A stretch of DNA of 64,000 nucleotides, from assembly GCF_012103215.1 (NCBI RefSeq), contig NZ_JAAVNE010000005.1, forward strand, positions 105,096-169,095, read 5' to 3'. Shown piece by piece: positions 27,629 through 43,225 of this stretch. This stretch comes from Falsiroseomonas selenitidurans. GTDB lineage: Bacteria > Pseudomonadota > Alphaproteobacteria > Acetobacterales > Acetobacteraceae. The notes beneath the pieces are model-generated. The model did not search any database, was not told where the DNA came from, and saw nothing but the letters and a program-made list of their open reading frames with translations. The position numbers were made by a program, and so were the translations under genes. Position 1 is the stretch's first letter. Every line of letters starts with the position of its first letter.

Positions 27629-28654
27629 ATGCACGACCTGCCGCACGACCATCCCCCGCACGATGCCGGTGGCCGCTTCGACGGCGTGGTGGCGCGCGCG
27701 GAGCATGAGGCCGCGCATTGGGAGAAGGAGGCGGACGCGATCCGCATGCTGCTGGCCGATGGCAAGCGGCGCTTCTTCACCACCGACGAAAGCCGCCGCG
27801 TGCAGGAACAGCTGGACAGCGAGACCTACTGGGCGATGCCCTATTACGAACGCTGGATCCTCGCCTTCTCGACCCTGCTGATGGACAAGGGCCTGGTGCC
27901 GGAAGCGGCGCTGCTGGCCGAGGAGGCGCGGCTGCGCGCGGCCGGGCTGGACCGCGTGGAGGGCGCCCCGGCCGGGCACCATCACCACGACGACGACCAC
28001 GACCACGACCACGATCATCACGACCACGATCATCATGACGAGGCGGCGCATCCCTACCAGGAGGATCACGACGCGGCGGAGCAGCTGCTCTCGCCGCTGC
28101 GCCTGCGCGGCCTGGCGGTGCGCAACCTGCTGCTGGCCCAGGGCGTGCTGACGGCGGAGGAGATCCGCGAGGAGATCGCGCGGATGGATGCGCGCGGCCC
28201 GCATCATGGCGCGGCCCTCGTCGCCCGCGCCTGGACCGACGCGGCCTTCGCCACGCGGCTGGCGCAGGATGCGGTGGCGGCGGCGGCGGAGCTTGGGCTG
28301 GATGCGGCGGGCACCAAGCTGGCCGCGCTGTTCAACACGGCAGCGCGCCACCACCTCGTGGTCTGCACGCTGTGTTCCTGCTACCCGCGCAGCATCCTCG
28401 GCCGCCCGCCCGCCTGGTACAAGAGCCGCGCCTACCGCGCCCGCGCCGTGCGCGACCCGCGCGGCATCCTCGCCGAATTCGGCACCACCCTGCCGCCGGG
28501 CATGGAGCTGCGCGTGCACGACAGCAACGCGGAGCTGCGCTACCTGGTGGTGCCGGCGCGCCCCGCCGGCACCGAGGGCTGGGACGCCGCGCGGCTCGCC
28601 ACGCTGGTGACGCGCGATTCCATGATCGGCGTCAGCCTCGCGCGCAGCCCGTAG
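27629..28654 (+). CDS. Single-chain nitrile hydratase-like protein (beta-N domain, His/Asp linker, alpha domain)
   Basis: 341 residues. Residues 1 to about 110 resemble the N-terminal part of nitrile hydratase beta (FDGVV, EKEADAIRMLL, then MPYYERWILAFSTLLMDKGL). Residues about 117-139 are almost only His and Asp. Residues about 145-341 are an alpha subunit, with the metal claw VCTLCSCYPR (Cys246, Cys249, Cys251); Thr in CTLC is the cobalt-type pattern. The beta C-terminal SH3-like barrel is missing and no neighbouring gene supplies it. Thiocyanate hydrolase also splits these parts. GAGG lies about 8 bases before the ATG. Nitrile, thiocyanate or another substrate remain possible. Confidence 0.8.
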   Translation: MHDLPHDHPPHDAGGRFDGVVARAEHEAAHWEKEADAIRMLLADGKRRFFTTDESRRVQEQLDSETYWAMPYYERWILAFSTLLMDKGLVPEAALLAEEARLRAAGLDRVEGAPAGHHHHDDDHDHDHDHHDHDHHDEAAHPYQEDHDAAEQLLSPLRLRGLAVRNLLLAQGVLTAEEIREEIARMDARGPHHGAALVARAWTDAAFATRLAQDAVAAAAELGLDAAGTKLAALFNTAARHHLVVCTLCSCYPRSILGRPPAWYKSRAYRARAVRDPRGILAEFGTTLPPGMELRVHDSNAELRYLVVPARPAGTEGWDAARLATLVTRDSMIGVSLARSP

Positions 28655-28681
28655 CCCAACCCGCCGCGCGCGGTGCCTTTG

Positions 28682-29380
28682 CTATTCCGCCGCCCGCGGA
28701 ACGGCGAAGCGGGATTGCAGTTCCCGCTCCACATGGTCCAGGCTTTCGACATCGGCGAACTTCATGTCCAGGTCGAACAGGTTGGCCTTGTGCGCCGTCG
28801 GGCTGCGGTCGCCGCAGCATTCCTCCACCAGCACCACGCGGAAATTGTGCGAGAAGGCGTCCATCGCGCCGGCCCGCACGCAGCCGGAGGTGGAGATGCC
28901 GCAGATGATGACGGTGTCCACCTCGTCGTAGCGCAGGAAGGCCTCCAGCGGCGTGGCGAAGAAGCAGGAGGGCTTGTTCTTCATCACCACCCGGTCCTGC
29001 TCCCGCGGCGCATAGGAAGCGGGCCATTCATCGGCGCGCCGGTCGCGGCTGTACTGGTAGTCCCCCGCCGTGCCGAGCTTGAGGTTCCAGATGCCGCGAT
29101 AGCTCGGATGGGTGCGGTCGTCGCGCCGGCTGTAGTAGATGGGCAGGTCAAGCTGCCGGAACAGCGCGGTCAGCCGCGTCAGCGAGGCCAGCAGCGCCGG
29201 ATCCTCCCGCCCGCATTGTGAATAGGCAGGGTCGACGAACATGTAGGTGGTGTCGATGTTCAGCAGCGCCGGGCGGCGGCCGATGCCGATGCGGCGCGCG
29301 AAGCCGCCCTTCCGATAGGTCTCCAGCTCCTCATCCGGCACGAAGCCGCGCCACTTGGCCAGCTTTTCCAGCTCAGACAT
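28682..29380 (-). CDS. Isochorismatase-family hydrolase (N-carbamoylsarcosine amidase-like)
   Basis: 232 residues. The triad is visible: Asp in ALLNIDTTYMF, Lys in VVMKNKPSCF and Cys in IICGISTSGCVRAGAMDAF, with GCVRA typical of amidases rather than isochorismatase itself. Such enzymes remove carbamoyl or amide groups. The start at 29380 fits a GGGGGA site about 10 bases upstream; an ATG 27 bp further out is possible. It is convergent with the nitrile-hydratase-like gene, whose product would be an amide, but co-function is only a suggestion. Confidence 0.85.
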   Translation of the reverse strand: MSELEKLAKWRGFVPDEELETYRKGGFARRIGIGRRPALLNIDTTYMFVDPAYSQCGREDPALLASLTRLTALFRQLDLPIYYSRRDDRTHPSYRGIWNLKLGTAGDYQYSRDRRADEWPASYAPREQDRVVMKNKPSCFFATPLEAFLRYDEVDTVIICGISTSGCVRAGAMDAFSHNFRVVLVEECCGDRSPTAHKANLFDLDMKFADVESLDHVERELQSRFAVPRAAE

Positions 29381-29431
29381 CTCCGGCTTCCCCCTTGTTG
29401 GCGCCACAGCTTGCGGTGCGCAGCCGCCACG

Positions 29432-30409
29432 TCAAGCCGCGCCCGGCGCGCGCCGCCGCGCCGCGCGGATCGCCACCTCGCGCCGCCGCTGCGCCTCCAG
29501 CGCGTTGAGCTGCAAGGCCACCTCCGCCGCATGGGCGGCCGCCAGCCGGCCGCGCGCGGGTGCCAGCAGCATGTTCAGCTCCATCCCGAAGCCGGACTGC
29601 CCGGCGAGCAGCGCCAGCGCATCCGGCACGCCTTCCGCCAGCGCCTCCGCGCTCAGCATCTGCGCGGCGGAGGCATCCGTCTCGAACAGCAGGCCGGTGT
29701 TCCAGGCCAGCGGCACCAGATCCGCCTGCCGGCACAGCGCCGGGATCATGCCGGCGGAGAGCATGTGCAGGTGCTGCGGGTAGTTGACCCAGGGGTTGCG
29801 CCGGAAGCCGCGCAGCAGCCCGCCGAGATACATCGCATTCGGCACGCCGATGAACAGCAGCCCTTCCGGCGAGAGGGCGCGCCGCGCCAGGCGCAGCACC
29901 TCGAACAGGTTGGGGTCGTGTTCCAGCACGTGCAGCGAATAGATCAGCTCCACCGGCGCGGCGGGCGCGGCCAGCGCCGTCAGGTTGTCGGCCTGGCGGA
30001 TGCGCCTGTTGCCTTTCACCCGCTGCCCTTCCGCCACCGCGCCGCCATTGATGTCGGTGCCCTGCGCGTCGATGCCGCGGTCGGCCATCGTCTGGACCAG
30101 CCCGCCATAGGCGCAACCGAGTTCCAGGCTGCTGGCGGGCAGTCTGCCGGCCCAGGCACGACAGGCCTCCAGGATGCGGTCGGCGTGGTAGCGGTTCTTG
30201 TCCGGCGCGTAATCCGTTTCGACCGTATAATATTCGGTCGAGCTCTTCTGGTAGGTGTTCTGGTAGTAGTCGTCGAGTTCCGCCGGGCTGGGCGGGTCGA
30301 AGAACACGTAGCCGCTTTCGCGGTCCGCGCGGGCGGCCACCTCGCGGCCCCGGAAATCGACCGTCACGCGGCGCCCGGCCTCGATCAGGTCCTCGGCCTG
30401 GAAATCCAC
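29432..30409 (-). CDS. Class I SAM-dependent methyltransferase of the glycan cluster
   Basis: 325 residues if started at GTG 30409, which has GGAGGG 5-9 bases upstream; a longer open frame to 30493 adds 28 residues that look non-coding. Motif I is SLELGCAYGGLVQTMADRG, followed by AQGTDINGGAV and IYSLHVLEHDPNLF, the Methyltransf_23 pattern. The N-terminal FFDPPSPAELDDYYQNTYQ is common in methyltransferases of surface-polysaccharide clusters. It is divergent from the GT2 gene at 30633. Confidence 0.8.
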   Translation of the reverse strand: MDFQAEDLIEAGRRVTVDFRGREVAARADRESGYVFFDPPSPAELDDYYQNTYQKSSTEYYTVETDYAPDKNRYHADRILEACRAWAGRLPASSLELGCAYGGLVQTMADRGIDAQGTDINGGAVAEGQRVKGNRRIRQADNLTALAAPAAPVELIYSLHVLEHDPNLFEVLRLARRALSPEGLLFIGVPNAMYLGGLLRGFRRNPWVNYPQHLHMLSAGMIPALCRQADLVPLAWNTGLLFETDASAAQMLSAEALAEGVPDALALLAGQSGFGMELNMLLAPARGRLAAAHAAEVALQLNALEAQRRREVAIRAARRRAPGAA

Positions 30410-30632
30410 CCGCCCTCCACTTCGCGCAATGCCTGCGGGCTTATGGCAGGATCGGCGCGGCGCCGGGGCAGTCCCGATCATCACTTCTGCCACGATGGCA
30501 GATTTTCTGCCGCTTCAGCGCGTGGTTGATCGCGCTGACGTGAAGATGCGGCCCGCCTTTGCGCCAGGCGTGACTTGGGGCGGGCAGGGCGATGCTTGCG
30601 GGCACAGCGGCGGGATGCCTATCTCCCGCCGC

Positions 30633-32597
30633 ATGAACCGCCCCAGCCCCGGCCCCGCCCCCTTTGATTCCGCCGAGGAAGCCGGGCGCCTCGCCCCGCC
30701 GATCTTCGCGCTCTACCGCCTGGCGCTGGGCCGTACCCCGGATGCCGCCGGGCTCGCCGCGCATTGCGGCGCGCTGCGCCGGGGCGAGCCGCTGCCGGCG
30801 CTCGCCGCCGCCATGCTGGCCTCACCCGAGGCCCTCGCGCGGCTGGCCGGGGCGGAGGGGGCGGCGCTGGTGCACCGCCTGGGGGAGGGCTGGCCGGCGC
30901 CGCGCCTGGCGCCACATCTGGCGGCAGCCGAGGCCGGGGCGACGCCCGCCGCGCTGCTGCTTGCCATGGCCGAGGCGCCCGCCGATGCCCCGGACCTGTT
31001 TGCGCGGCTCTATCCGGCCGGCGCCCGGCTGGACGACGCCCTGGCCTACCGCATCTGGGCCGGCACCCACGCCACGCTGCGGCCGGGCGATGCGGCGGCG
31101 ATCGCGGCGCGGCTTGGGACCGGGCGGATGGGCGCAGGAACGGGGCCGCTGGTCTCCATCCTGCTGGCGGGCGGGGAGGGTCCGGTGCTGCCGCTGCTGC
31201 ACAGCCTGCGCAGCCTGCAGGCGCAGATCCACACCGGTTGGCAGCTCTGCCTCTCCCTGCCGCCCGGCCGCGCCGGCCCGCTGGCGGAGGCGCTGCGCCG
31301 CGCCGGCCTGCCGCCCGCCGCCCCCGCCGGGGCCACGCCGGAGGAAGCCCTGGCGAAGGCCGAGGGAGATTTCCTGTGCGCGCTCGATGCCGGCGACGAA
31401 TTGATGCCGGAGGCCCTGGCCGAACTGGCGCTGGCGCTGCAATCCCTGCCCGACCTGGCGCTGCTGTTTGCCGACGAGGACGGCTTCGGCCCGATGGGGG
31501 AGCCCGCCGCGCCGCGCTTCAAGCCGGGCTGGAGCCCGGAGCCGCTGCGCGCCTGGGACAGCCTGGGCGGGCCTGCCTTCCTGCGCCGCGACCTCGCCAG
31601 GCCGGCCCCCTGGCCGGAGATGCTGCGCCAGGTGGCGCTGGCGCATCCCGCCCGCGTGCAGCACCTGCCCGCCATCCTCGCCCGGCGTGCCCTGCCGGCG
31701 CCGCCGCCGCCGATGGTGCCGCGCGCCACCTGGCCGGCGCCGCCCGCCACCAGCCTCATCATCCCCACGCGCAACCGCGCCGATCTGCTCGGCCCCTGCA
31801 TCGAGGGGCTGCTGCATGCCACCACGCCGCCGCCGGACGAGATCCTGCTGGTGGACAATGGCAGCGACGAGCCGGACGCGCAGGCCCTGCTGGCGCGCCT
31901 GGCCACCGAGCCCCGCATCCGCATCCTGCCGCGCCCCGGCGCCTTCAACTGGTCCGCCGCCAACAACGCGGCCGCGGCGGTGGCGAAGGGGGCGGTGCTG
32001 GTCTTCCTGAACAACGACACGCAGGTGCTGCAGCCGCATTGGCTGGCGGAGCTGGCGGGCCAGGCGATGCGGCCGGATGTCGGCGTGGTGGGGGCGAAGC
32101 TGCTCTACCCGGATGGGCGGCTGCAGCATGGCGGCGTGGCGCTGGGGCCGGCGGCGCGCGCCACGCATCTGGAACGCTTCGCCCCCGGCGATGCGCCCGG
32201 TTATCTGGGCCAACTGGCCACGCCGCGCGACGTCGCCGCCGTCACCGGCGCCTGCCTGGCGATGCGGCGCGAGGTCTTTCAGCGGCTCGGCGGTTTCGAG
32301 GCGGCGGCGCTGACGCTGGAATGGTCGGACATCGAGATCTGCCTCCGCGCGCGGGATGCCGGGCTGCGCGTGCTGTGGACGCCGCATGCGGTGCTGCGCC
32401 ACCTGGAATCCGCCACCCGCGCCGATGCCGGCGACCCGGCCCGCATCGCCCGCTTCCGCCAGGAACAGGCGGCGGTGCGCGCCCGCTGGCCGGCGGCGAT
32501 GGAGCGCGACCCCTACCTCAACCCGAACCTGATCGCCGCCGACGATGCCATGCTGATCGCCCCATCACCGCGCCAGGCCCGCAGCTGGCGGGTCTAG
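30633..32597 (+). CDS. Glycosyltransferase with DUF4214-like N-terminus and GT2 domain
   Basis: 654 residues. Residues about 15-70 (IFALYRLALGRTPDAAGLAAHC) resemble DUF4214, often fused to glycan enzymes. A first GT-A-like region (PLVSILLAGGEG..., FLCALDAGDELMPEAL, LLFADEDGF) is followed by a second, standard GT2 domain (SLIIPTRNRADLLGPCIEGL, EILLVDNGSDE, FLNNDTQVLQPHWLAEL, EWSDIEICLRARDAG). The start is taken at ATG 30633; ATG 30615 is close and possible. The 3' end overlaps the convergent GT4 gene by 33 bp. Sugar specificity is unknown. Confidence 0.85.
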   Translation: MNRPSPGPAPFDSAEEAGRLAPPIFALYRLALGRTPDAAGLAAHCGALRRGEPLPALAAAMLASPEALARLAGAEGAALVHRLGEGWPAPRLAPHLAAAEAGATPAALLLAMAEAPADAPDLFARLYPAGARLDDALAYRIWAGTHATLRPGDAAAIAARLGTGRMGAGTGPLVSILLAGGEGPVLPLLHSLRSLQAQIHTGWQLCLSLPPGRAGPLAEALRRAGLPPAAPAGATPEEALAKAEGDFLCALDAGDELMPEALAELALALQSLPDLALLFADEDGFGPMGEPAAPRFKPGWSPEPLRAWDSLGGPAFLRRDLARPAPWPEMLRQVALAHPARVQHLPAILARRALPAPPPPMVPRATWPAPPATSLIIPTRNRADLLGPCIEGLLHATTPPPDEILLVDNGSDEPDAQALLARLATEPRIRILPRPGAFNWSAANNAAAAVAKGAVLVFLNNDTQVLQPHWLAELAGQAMRPDVGVVGAKLLYPDGRLQHGGVALGPAARATHLERFAPGDAPGYLGQLATPRDVAAVTGACLAMRREVFQRLGGFEAAALTLEWSDIEICLRARDAGLRVLWTPHAVLRHLESATRADAGDPARIARFRQEQAAVRARWPAAMERDPYLNPNLIAADDAMLIAPSPRQARSWRV

Positions 32598-34058
32598 CCG
32601 CCCCAGCCGCATCAGCAGCTCCTCCCACCGCGGCATCAGCGTCGCCGCGCCGTACAGCGCCGCCTGGCGCAGGCCGCGCGCGCGCAGCGCCGCCAGAAAC
32701 CCCTCCTGCCGCGGCAGTTCGACAAATTGCCCGATCAGCTCCGCCATCGCCTCGGCGCTGTAGGGGTCGAAATATTCGGCGGCCTCGCCATAGACCCAGC
32801 GATGCACCGGAATGTCGGAGGCGATGACGGGCGTGCCGCAGGCCATGGATTCCACGCCCGAATAGTCGAACCCCTCCGCCCGGCTCGGGCTGACGACGCA
32901 ATGCGCGGCGGAATACAGGCGGCGCAGCTCGGGCAGCGGCACCGCGGCCAGGTGATGCGCGGCGCCGCGCTTCACCAGGCCCCGCAGCGCCGCCAGTTCC
33001 GCCTCCGACCGCCAGCCGGGATTGGCCACGATCACCAGGCGCATCGGCACCCGGCTGGCCTGCTGTGCGATCTCGAAGGCCTCGAACAGCTTCATGTAGT
33101 TCTTGCGCGGCTCCAGCGTGGAGACCGCCATGACCAGCCGCGTGCCCTCGGCCGGCGCGGCGCCGGCGCCGGGGGATTTCGGGCTGGCGCGGCGGGAGAG
33201 GATCTCCTGCACCCCGGACCAGGGCGTGGCCTCCGGCCGGTAGTCGGCGGCGAGCAGGGCGGGGATGGTCAGCACCCGCGCCTCGGCCTCCGGGAACAGC
33301 TTCAGCACATCCGCCCGCACCGGTTCGGAATCGCAGACGAAGGTGGCGCCCGCTTCCATGTTCCGCGCCAGCATCCGGCCGTGGGAGGTGGCGTGCGGCC
33401 AGGCGTCGCCGATGGTGTGCGGGCTGGTCAGCGGCAGCGCGTCGTAATAGCGCACCACCATCCGCGTGCTGGCCGGGATCCGGTAGGGGGAGACGCTGGC
33501 GGCGAAGAACAGGTCCCAGCCGGTGCTGTCCAGCCGCTTGGCGAAGGGCCTGGGCAGCATCGCCAGGTGGCGCGCATTCTCATGCCCCAGCTCGGTGGCG
33601 AAGAAGCGCGCCTTGCCGATGATGCCGCGGCGGTCCGGCGGCAGCGTCTTGTCGAACAGCCGCGTCCACAGATAGTCCTCGAAGATCTCCCGGTCGATCT
33701 CGCGGTCCAGCCTCTCCGGCCGATGCGCGGTGACCAGGGCGGAGAAGGGATACAGCACCCGCTCGCGCAGCCGCCCCGGCAGCAGCCGCAGGGGCAGCGG
33801 CAGCGGGTGGCGCTTGCTGTCCTGCGCGATGATCATCCGGGTCTGCTGCATCACGTTCTCGTAGGCCGAACGCGGGGCCCGTTCGCGCGGCGCGCGGTGA
33901 TGGATGCCGGAGGCCAGGCCGCCGAGCCTGCCGAAGGGCATGTCGGTGAAATGCGCGAATAACAGCCGCAATTCCTGAGGGATGCCGGCGAAACCCTCAT
34001 AGCAGTTGCGGAGGTCCACCAGCAGGGAGGGGGCGGCCGGCGGGTCGCGGGTTTCCAT
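32565..34058 (-). CDS. GT4-family glycosyltransferase
   Basis: 497 residues from ATG 34058. The C-terminal half carries the GT-B signature: VMAVSTLEPRKNYMKLFEAF, then VVSPSRAEGFDYSGVESMACGTPVIASDIPVHRWVYG with the E-x7-E motif. The N-terminal half is a longer acceptor-binding region beginning SLLVDLRNCYEGFAGIPQE. It likely transfers a hexose to the glycan made by this cluster. It is divergent from the large fusion gene (158 bp apart), suggesting a shared control region. Confidence 0.88.
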   Translation of the reverse strand: METRDPPAAPSLLVDLRNCYEGFAGIPQELRLLFAHFTDMPFGRLGGLASGIHHRAPRERAPRSAYENVMQQTRMIIAQDSKRHPLPLPLRLLPGRLRERVLYPFSALVTAHRPERLDREIDREIFEDYLWTRLFDKTLPPDRRGIIGKARFFATELGHENARHLAMLPRPFAKRLDSTGWDLFFAASVSPYRIPASTRMVVRYYDALPLTSPHTIGDAWPHATSHGRMLARNMEAGATFVCDSEPVRADVLKLFPEAEARVLTIPALLAADYRPEATPWSGVQEILSRRASPKSPGAGAAPAEGTRLVMAVSTLEPRKNYMKLFEAFEIAQQASRVPMRLVIVANPGWRSEAELAALRGLVKRGAAHHLAAVPLPELRRLYSAAHCVVSPSRAEGFDYSGVESMACGTPVIASDIPVHRWVYGEAAEYFDPYSAEAMAELIGQFVELPRQEGFLAALRARGLRQAALYGAATLMPRWEELLMRLGRLDPPAAGLAR

Positions 34059-34216
34059 GTCGGCATCCAGACGAAGACCCGCCCCGGCCAGCCCGAAGCG
34101 GTGTCGCGGGGATAATGCAATCGCGAGGTGAGGCAAAGACCTCTGGCGGCGCGCTCCAGGTGAACTTATCACCCATCTGAGACGCGGATTCCCCGCCGAA
34201 ATAGGATGACGCAATC

Positions 34217-40739
<6,523 letters not shown>

Positions 40740-40812
40740 TGGCCCAGCGGCCCCCGGCCGTCGGGCGGCCTTGGTCTGGCCCTGGTGGGGCGGGTCGGAG
40801 ACCGCCGACGCT

Positions 40813-41127
40813 TCATCCGGCCAGCTTCAGCGTGACGATCCCGCCGAGGATCAGGCCGATGCCCGCCAGCCTGGCCGGGTTGGCGGGCTCGCCCAGCAGC
40901 CAGATGCCGAGCAGCGCGGTGCCGACCGCGCCGATGCCGGTCCAGATGGCATAGGCGGTGCCGATCGGCAGCGTCTTCAGGGCCAGGGCCAGCAGCCAGA
41001 AGCTTGCGGCCATGGCAGCCAGGGTGATCAGGCTGGGCCAGAGCCGGGTGAAGCCATGCGTGTGCTTCAGGCCCATCGCCCAGCCCACTTCCAGCAGCCC
41101 GGCCGCCGCCAGGTAGATCCACGCCAT
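40813..41127 (-). CDS. sugE: Small multidrug resistance family exporter, SugE/Gdx guanidinium type
   Basis: 104 residues, four membrane helices. [25 protein letters not shown] carries the essential helix-1 Glu and the KxTHGF pattern that separates SugE/Gdx guanidinium exporters from EmrE-type drug pumps. It would swap guanidinium for protons in the inner membrane as a dual-topology dimer. I looked for a guanidine riboswitch in the 60 bp upstream and saw none. It is convergent with gmd and lies downstream of the DUF4239 gene on the same strand. Confidence 0.9.
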   Translation of the reverse strand: MAWIYLAAAGLLEVGWAMGLKHTHGFTRLWPSLITLAAMAASFWLLALALKTLPIGTAYAIWTGIGAVGTALLGIWLLGEPANPARLAGIGLILGGIVTLKLAG

Positions 41128-41187
41128 GCCATTCCCCCGATGGATTCGGCGTGGCTGTAGGACAGGAGCGGGCAGGCGGCCAACGCA

Positions 41188-42060
41188 CTACCGCGTGGCC
41201 GGCGCCGGCGCTTCCTCCGCCACCCGCGGGGCCTCGGGCTGCGGCGGCGGTTCGGCGACCAGGATGCCGCGCCGGATCGCCGCCGCCACTTCCGCCCGGT
41301 GGGTCAGGCTGTGGATCAGCGACTCATAGGGCGCCGCGCTGACCGACAGGTGGCCCCGGAAGGGCTGGTCCATCAGGAACACGAAGGCAACGAGCGAGCC
41401 CACGCCCGCCGCCTGCACGCCGAGCATCCCGATGGTGTGCCGGCGCGGCGGGTACAGCACGCCGGTGGCGACCAGCAGCCCCAACAGCATGGCAATCAGC
41501 AGCCAGAAGGCGCGAGGCAGCCCCGTGGTGGCCGCGTGCAGCCGTTCCTCCCGCGCCTGGTCCAGATCGTCCGCCTGCTCCATCAGATCCGCCGCGACGC
41601 TGTCCGAGGCGCCGGCGGCGGCGGCATAGACCGCGTGTTCCAAGGTCTCCGCCAGGCGCTGGGTCGTGGGATCGCGGCCATGGTCGGCCATGCGGTGGAA
41701 TTCCGTGTCCACCACGCTGTGCAGGTAGGCCATCACGGCAAGGTGGATGTGCCCGCCCTCGGCCTCCATCCGTGCCGCCTGCCGCGCCACGCCGCTGATG
41801 GCCGAGACCTCCAGGCTGACCAGGCGCTGCGCCTCGCTCTGCTGGGTGCGGGCCTGGATGGCGCAGAAGGCCAGGGTGAGGGTGAGGGCGGAGACCACGG
41901 CGGCGGTGGTCCGCATGGCGATGTCGAGGTGATCCTTGGCGGACGGCAGGTCCACCAGCGGGGCGCCCAGCCGGCAGGCCAGCGCCGCCATCAGGCCCGA
42001 CACCAGCATGAACAAGGCATAGACCATGATGTCCGGCAGGTCGTACAGGGCGAGCAGCAT
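41188..42060 (-). CDS. DUF4239-family membrane protein
   Basis: 290 residues with about four predicted membrane helices (near residues 10-32, 52-70, 185-205 and 215-232) and a long helical soluble segment between the pairs. The motif DQPFRGHLSVSAAPYESLI near the end of the last helix is characteristic of DUF4239, a bestrophin-like group of unknown function. The C-terminal tail is Pro/Glu/Ala-rich. It is transcribed away from the NDUFS4-type gene and may be co-transcribed with sugE 60 bp downstream. Confidence 0.75.
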   Translation of the reverse strand: MLLALYDLPDIMVYALFMLVSGLMAALACRLGAPLVDLPSAKDHLDIAMRTTAAVVSALTLTLAFCAIQARTQQSEAQRLVSLEVSAISGVARQAARMEAEGGHIHLAVMAYLHSVVDTEFHRMADHGRDPTTQRLAETLEHAVYAAAAGASDSVAADLMEQADDLDQAREERLHAATTGLPRAFWLLIAMLLGLLVATGVLYPPRRHTIGMLGVQAAGVGSLVAFVFLMDQPFRGHLSVSAAPYESLIHSLTHRAEVAAAIRRGILVAEPPPQPEAPRVAEEAPAPATR

Positions 42061-42226
42061 GGCGGACTCCGCGAGCAGGCGGTCAGAGTGCGCGGCATTG
42101 CTTGACCTCTTGTTAGCAGGATGCCGCTATTGGCGATGCCGGCCGCCGGCCCGCCCCTGGCGACAGCGCGCGCGGTCCGGTGTATGTCGACCGCAGGATT
42201 GTTCCCGCGAGGAAGACCACCGCCCC

Positions 42227-42553
42227 ATGTCGCGCGAAAGCCAGACCGTCCGCATCCACCGCCAGCCGAAATCGGCCATGCAGTCCGGCCGCGCCGGGGC
42301 CGGCGAATGGCTGCTCGAATTCGCGCCAGGGGAGCCGAAGCGGCTGGACCCGCTGACCGGCTGGCCCGGCTCCGGCGATACCCAGGGCCAGGTGACGCTG
42401 CGCTTCCCCAGCGCCGAAGCCGCCGCCGCCTATGCCGCCGCCCGTGGCTGGACCTATGAGGTGGCGGTGCCGCCGGTGGTGAAGGCGGACATCAAGCCGA
42501 AGGCCTATGCGGACAACTTCAGGTTCGGCCGCACCGACAACTGGTCCCACTGA
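42227..42553 (+). CDS. NADH dehydrogenase complex I accessory subunit, NDUFS4 type
   Basis: 108 residues from ATG 42227, with GAGGAAG about 10 bases upstream. The family pattern is clear: [58 protein letters not shown] and the end [17 protein letters not shown]. This is the alphaproteobacterial homologue of the mitochondrial 18-kDa subunit, bound to the peripheral arm of complex I. It lies 10 bp before tRNA-Arg on the same strand. Confidence 0.92.
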   Translation: MSRESQTVRIHRQPKSAMQSGRAGAGEWLLEFAPGEPKRLDPLTGWPGSGDTQGQVTLRFPSAEAAAAYAAARGWTYEVAVPPVVKADIKPKAYADNFRFGRTDNWSH

Positions 42554-42563
42554 ACCCGGCCTT

Positions 42564-42640
42564 GCACCCGTAGCTCAGCTGGATAGAGCATCGGATTTCT
42601 ACTCCGTTGGTCGGGGGTTCGAATCCCTCCGGGTGCGCCA
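42564..42640 (+). tRNA. tRNA-Arg (anticodon TCT)
   Basis: 77 nt with encoded CCA. Acceptor GCACCCG pairs with CGGGTGC; D arm GCTC...GAGC; anticodon loop TTTCTAC gives TCT; T arm CGGGG-TTCGAAT-CCCTC with one imperfect pair. Reads Arg AGA and AGG, rare codons in this GC-rich genome. Intact, with no duplicated 3' end nearby. Confidence 0.96.
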
Positions 42641-42737
42641 AATCACCACCATCCCCGCCCGCGGCGCCGTGCCGGTGGCCGAAGGCGCCTGCGGCCCTGC
42701 CCGCCGGATGGTGTGACGATGTCAGCGCCGGGACCCG

Positions 42738-43139
42738 TCACGGGGGGAAGTGCTCGACATGGGTCTCGGCGGTTCGGCCGAAATAGACCACGCGGCGGCC
42801 CAGGAACGAGACATGGTAACCCGCGCAGCCGGCGGCTTTCGCCCTGGCGCTGAAGGCGGCGTAGCCGTAGTCGGCGGGGCTCGCCTGGGCCCATCGCACC
42901 AGGCGCGCGATCTCGGTGGCATCGAAGCGGGCGGCGACAGGGCCGGCGGCGGGCTGCATGGCCATCGCGACGCTGTCGCCCTCCGGCAGATAGAAGATCT
43001 GGCTGTCGCGGCGATAATCGACCGTATAGCCCTCGAAGCCGGCGGCGCTCAGCCTGCCGACAATATCCGGGAAGCTCAGCCTTCCTTCCTGAGCGGCATG
43101 CAGACAGGTTCGGGCAATGGCGTTCTGCTCCGCGTTCAT
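42738..43139 (-). CDS. DUF1398-family protein
   Basis: 133 residues. The pattern LSFPDIVGRLSAAGFEGYTVDYRRDSQIFYLPEGD and AGCAGYHVSFLGRRVVYFGRTAETHVEHFP fits DUF1398 (YbcV-like), small soluble proteins of unknown function. It lies 86 bp downstream of the marR gene on the same strand, so it is the likely target or partner of that regulator. No catalytic motif is recognisable. Confidence 0.8.
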   Translation of the reverse strand: MNAEQNAIARTCLHAAQEGRLSFPDIVGRLSAAGFEGYTVDYRRDSQIFYLPEGDSVAMAMQPAAGPVAARFDATEIARLVRWAQASPADYGYAAFSARAKAAGCAGYHVSFLGRRVVYFGRTAETHVEHFPP

Positions 43140-43225
43140 GGCGGCTTCCTTTCAGGTGGTGTTGTGTCGGGCAGGCTTGGATTCGCCGGAGTCATCTTCG
43201 CCGGGACCCTGTTCGGCCGTCTGAT

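Noticed and set aside
41128..41187. Guanidine riboswitch expected upstream of sugE
   Set aside because: Only 60 bp are available and no ykkC-type fold or ACGR hairpin pair could be seen.
42564..42640. tRNA-Arg as a second island attachment site
   Set aside because: The tRNA is complete and no duplicate of its 3' end or integrase was seen within the window.
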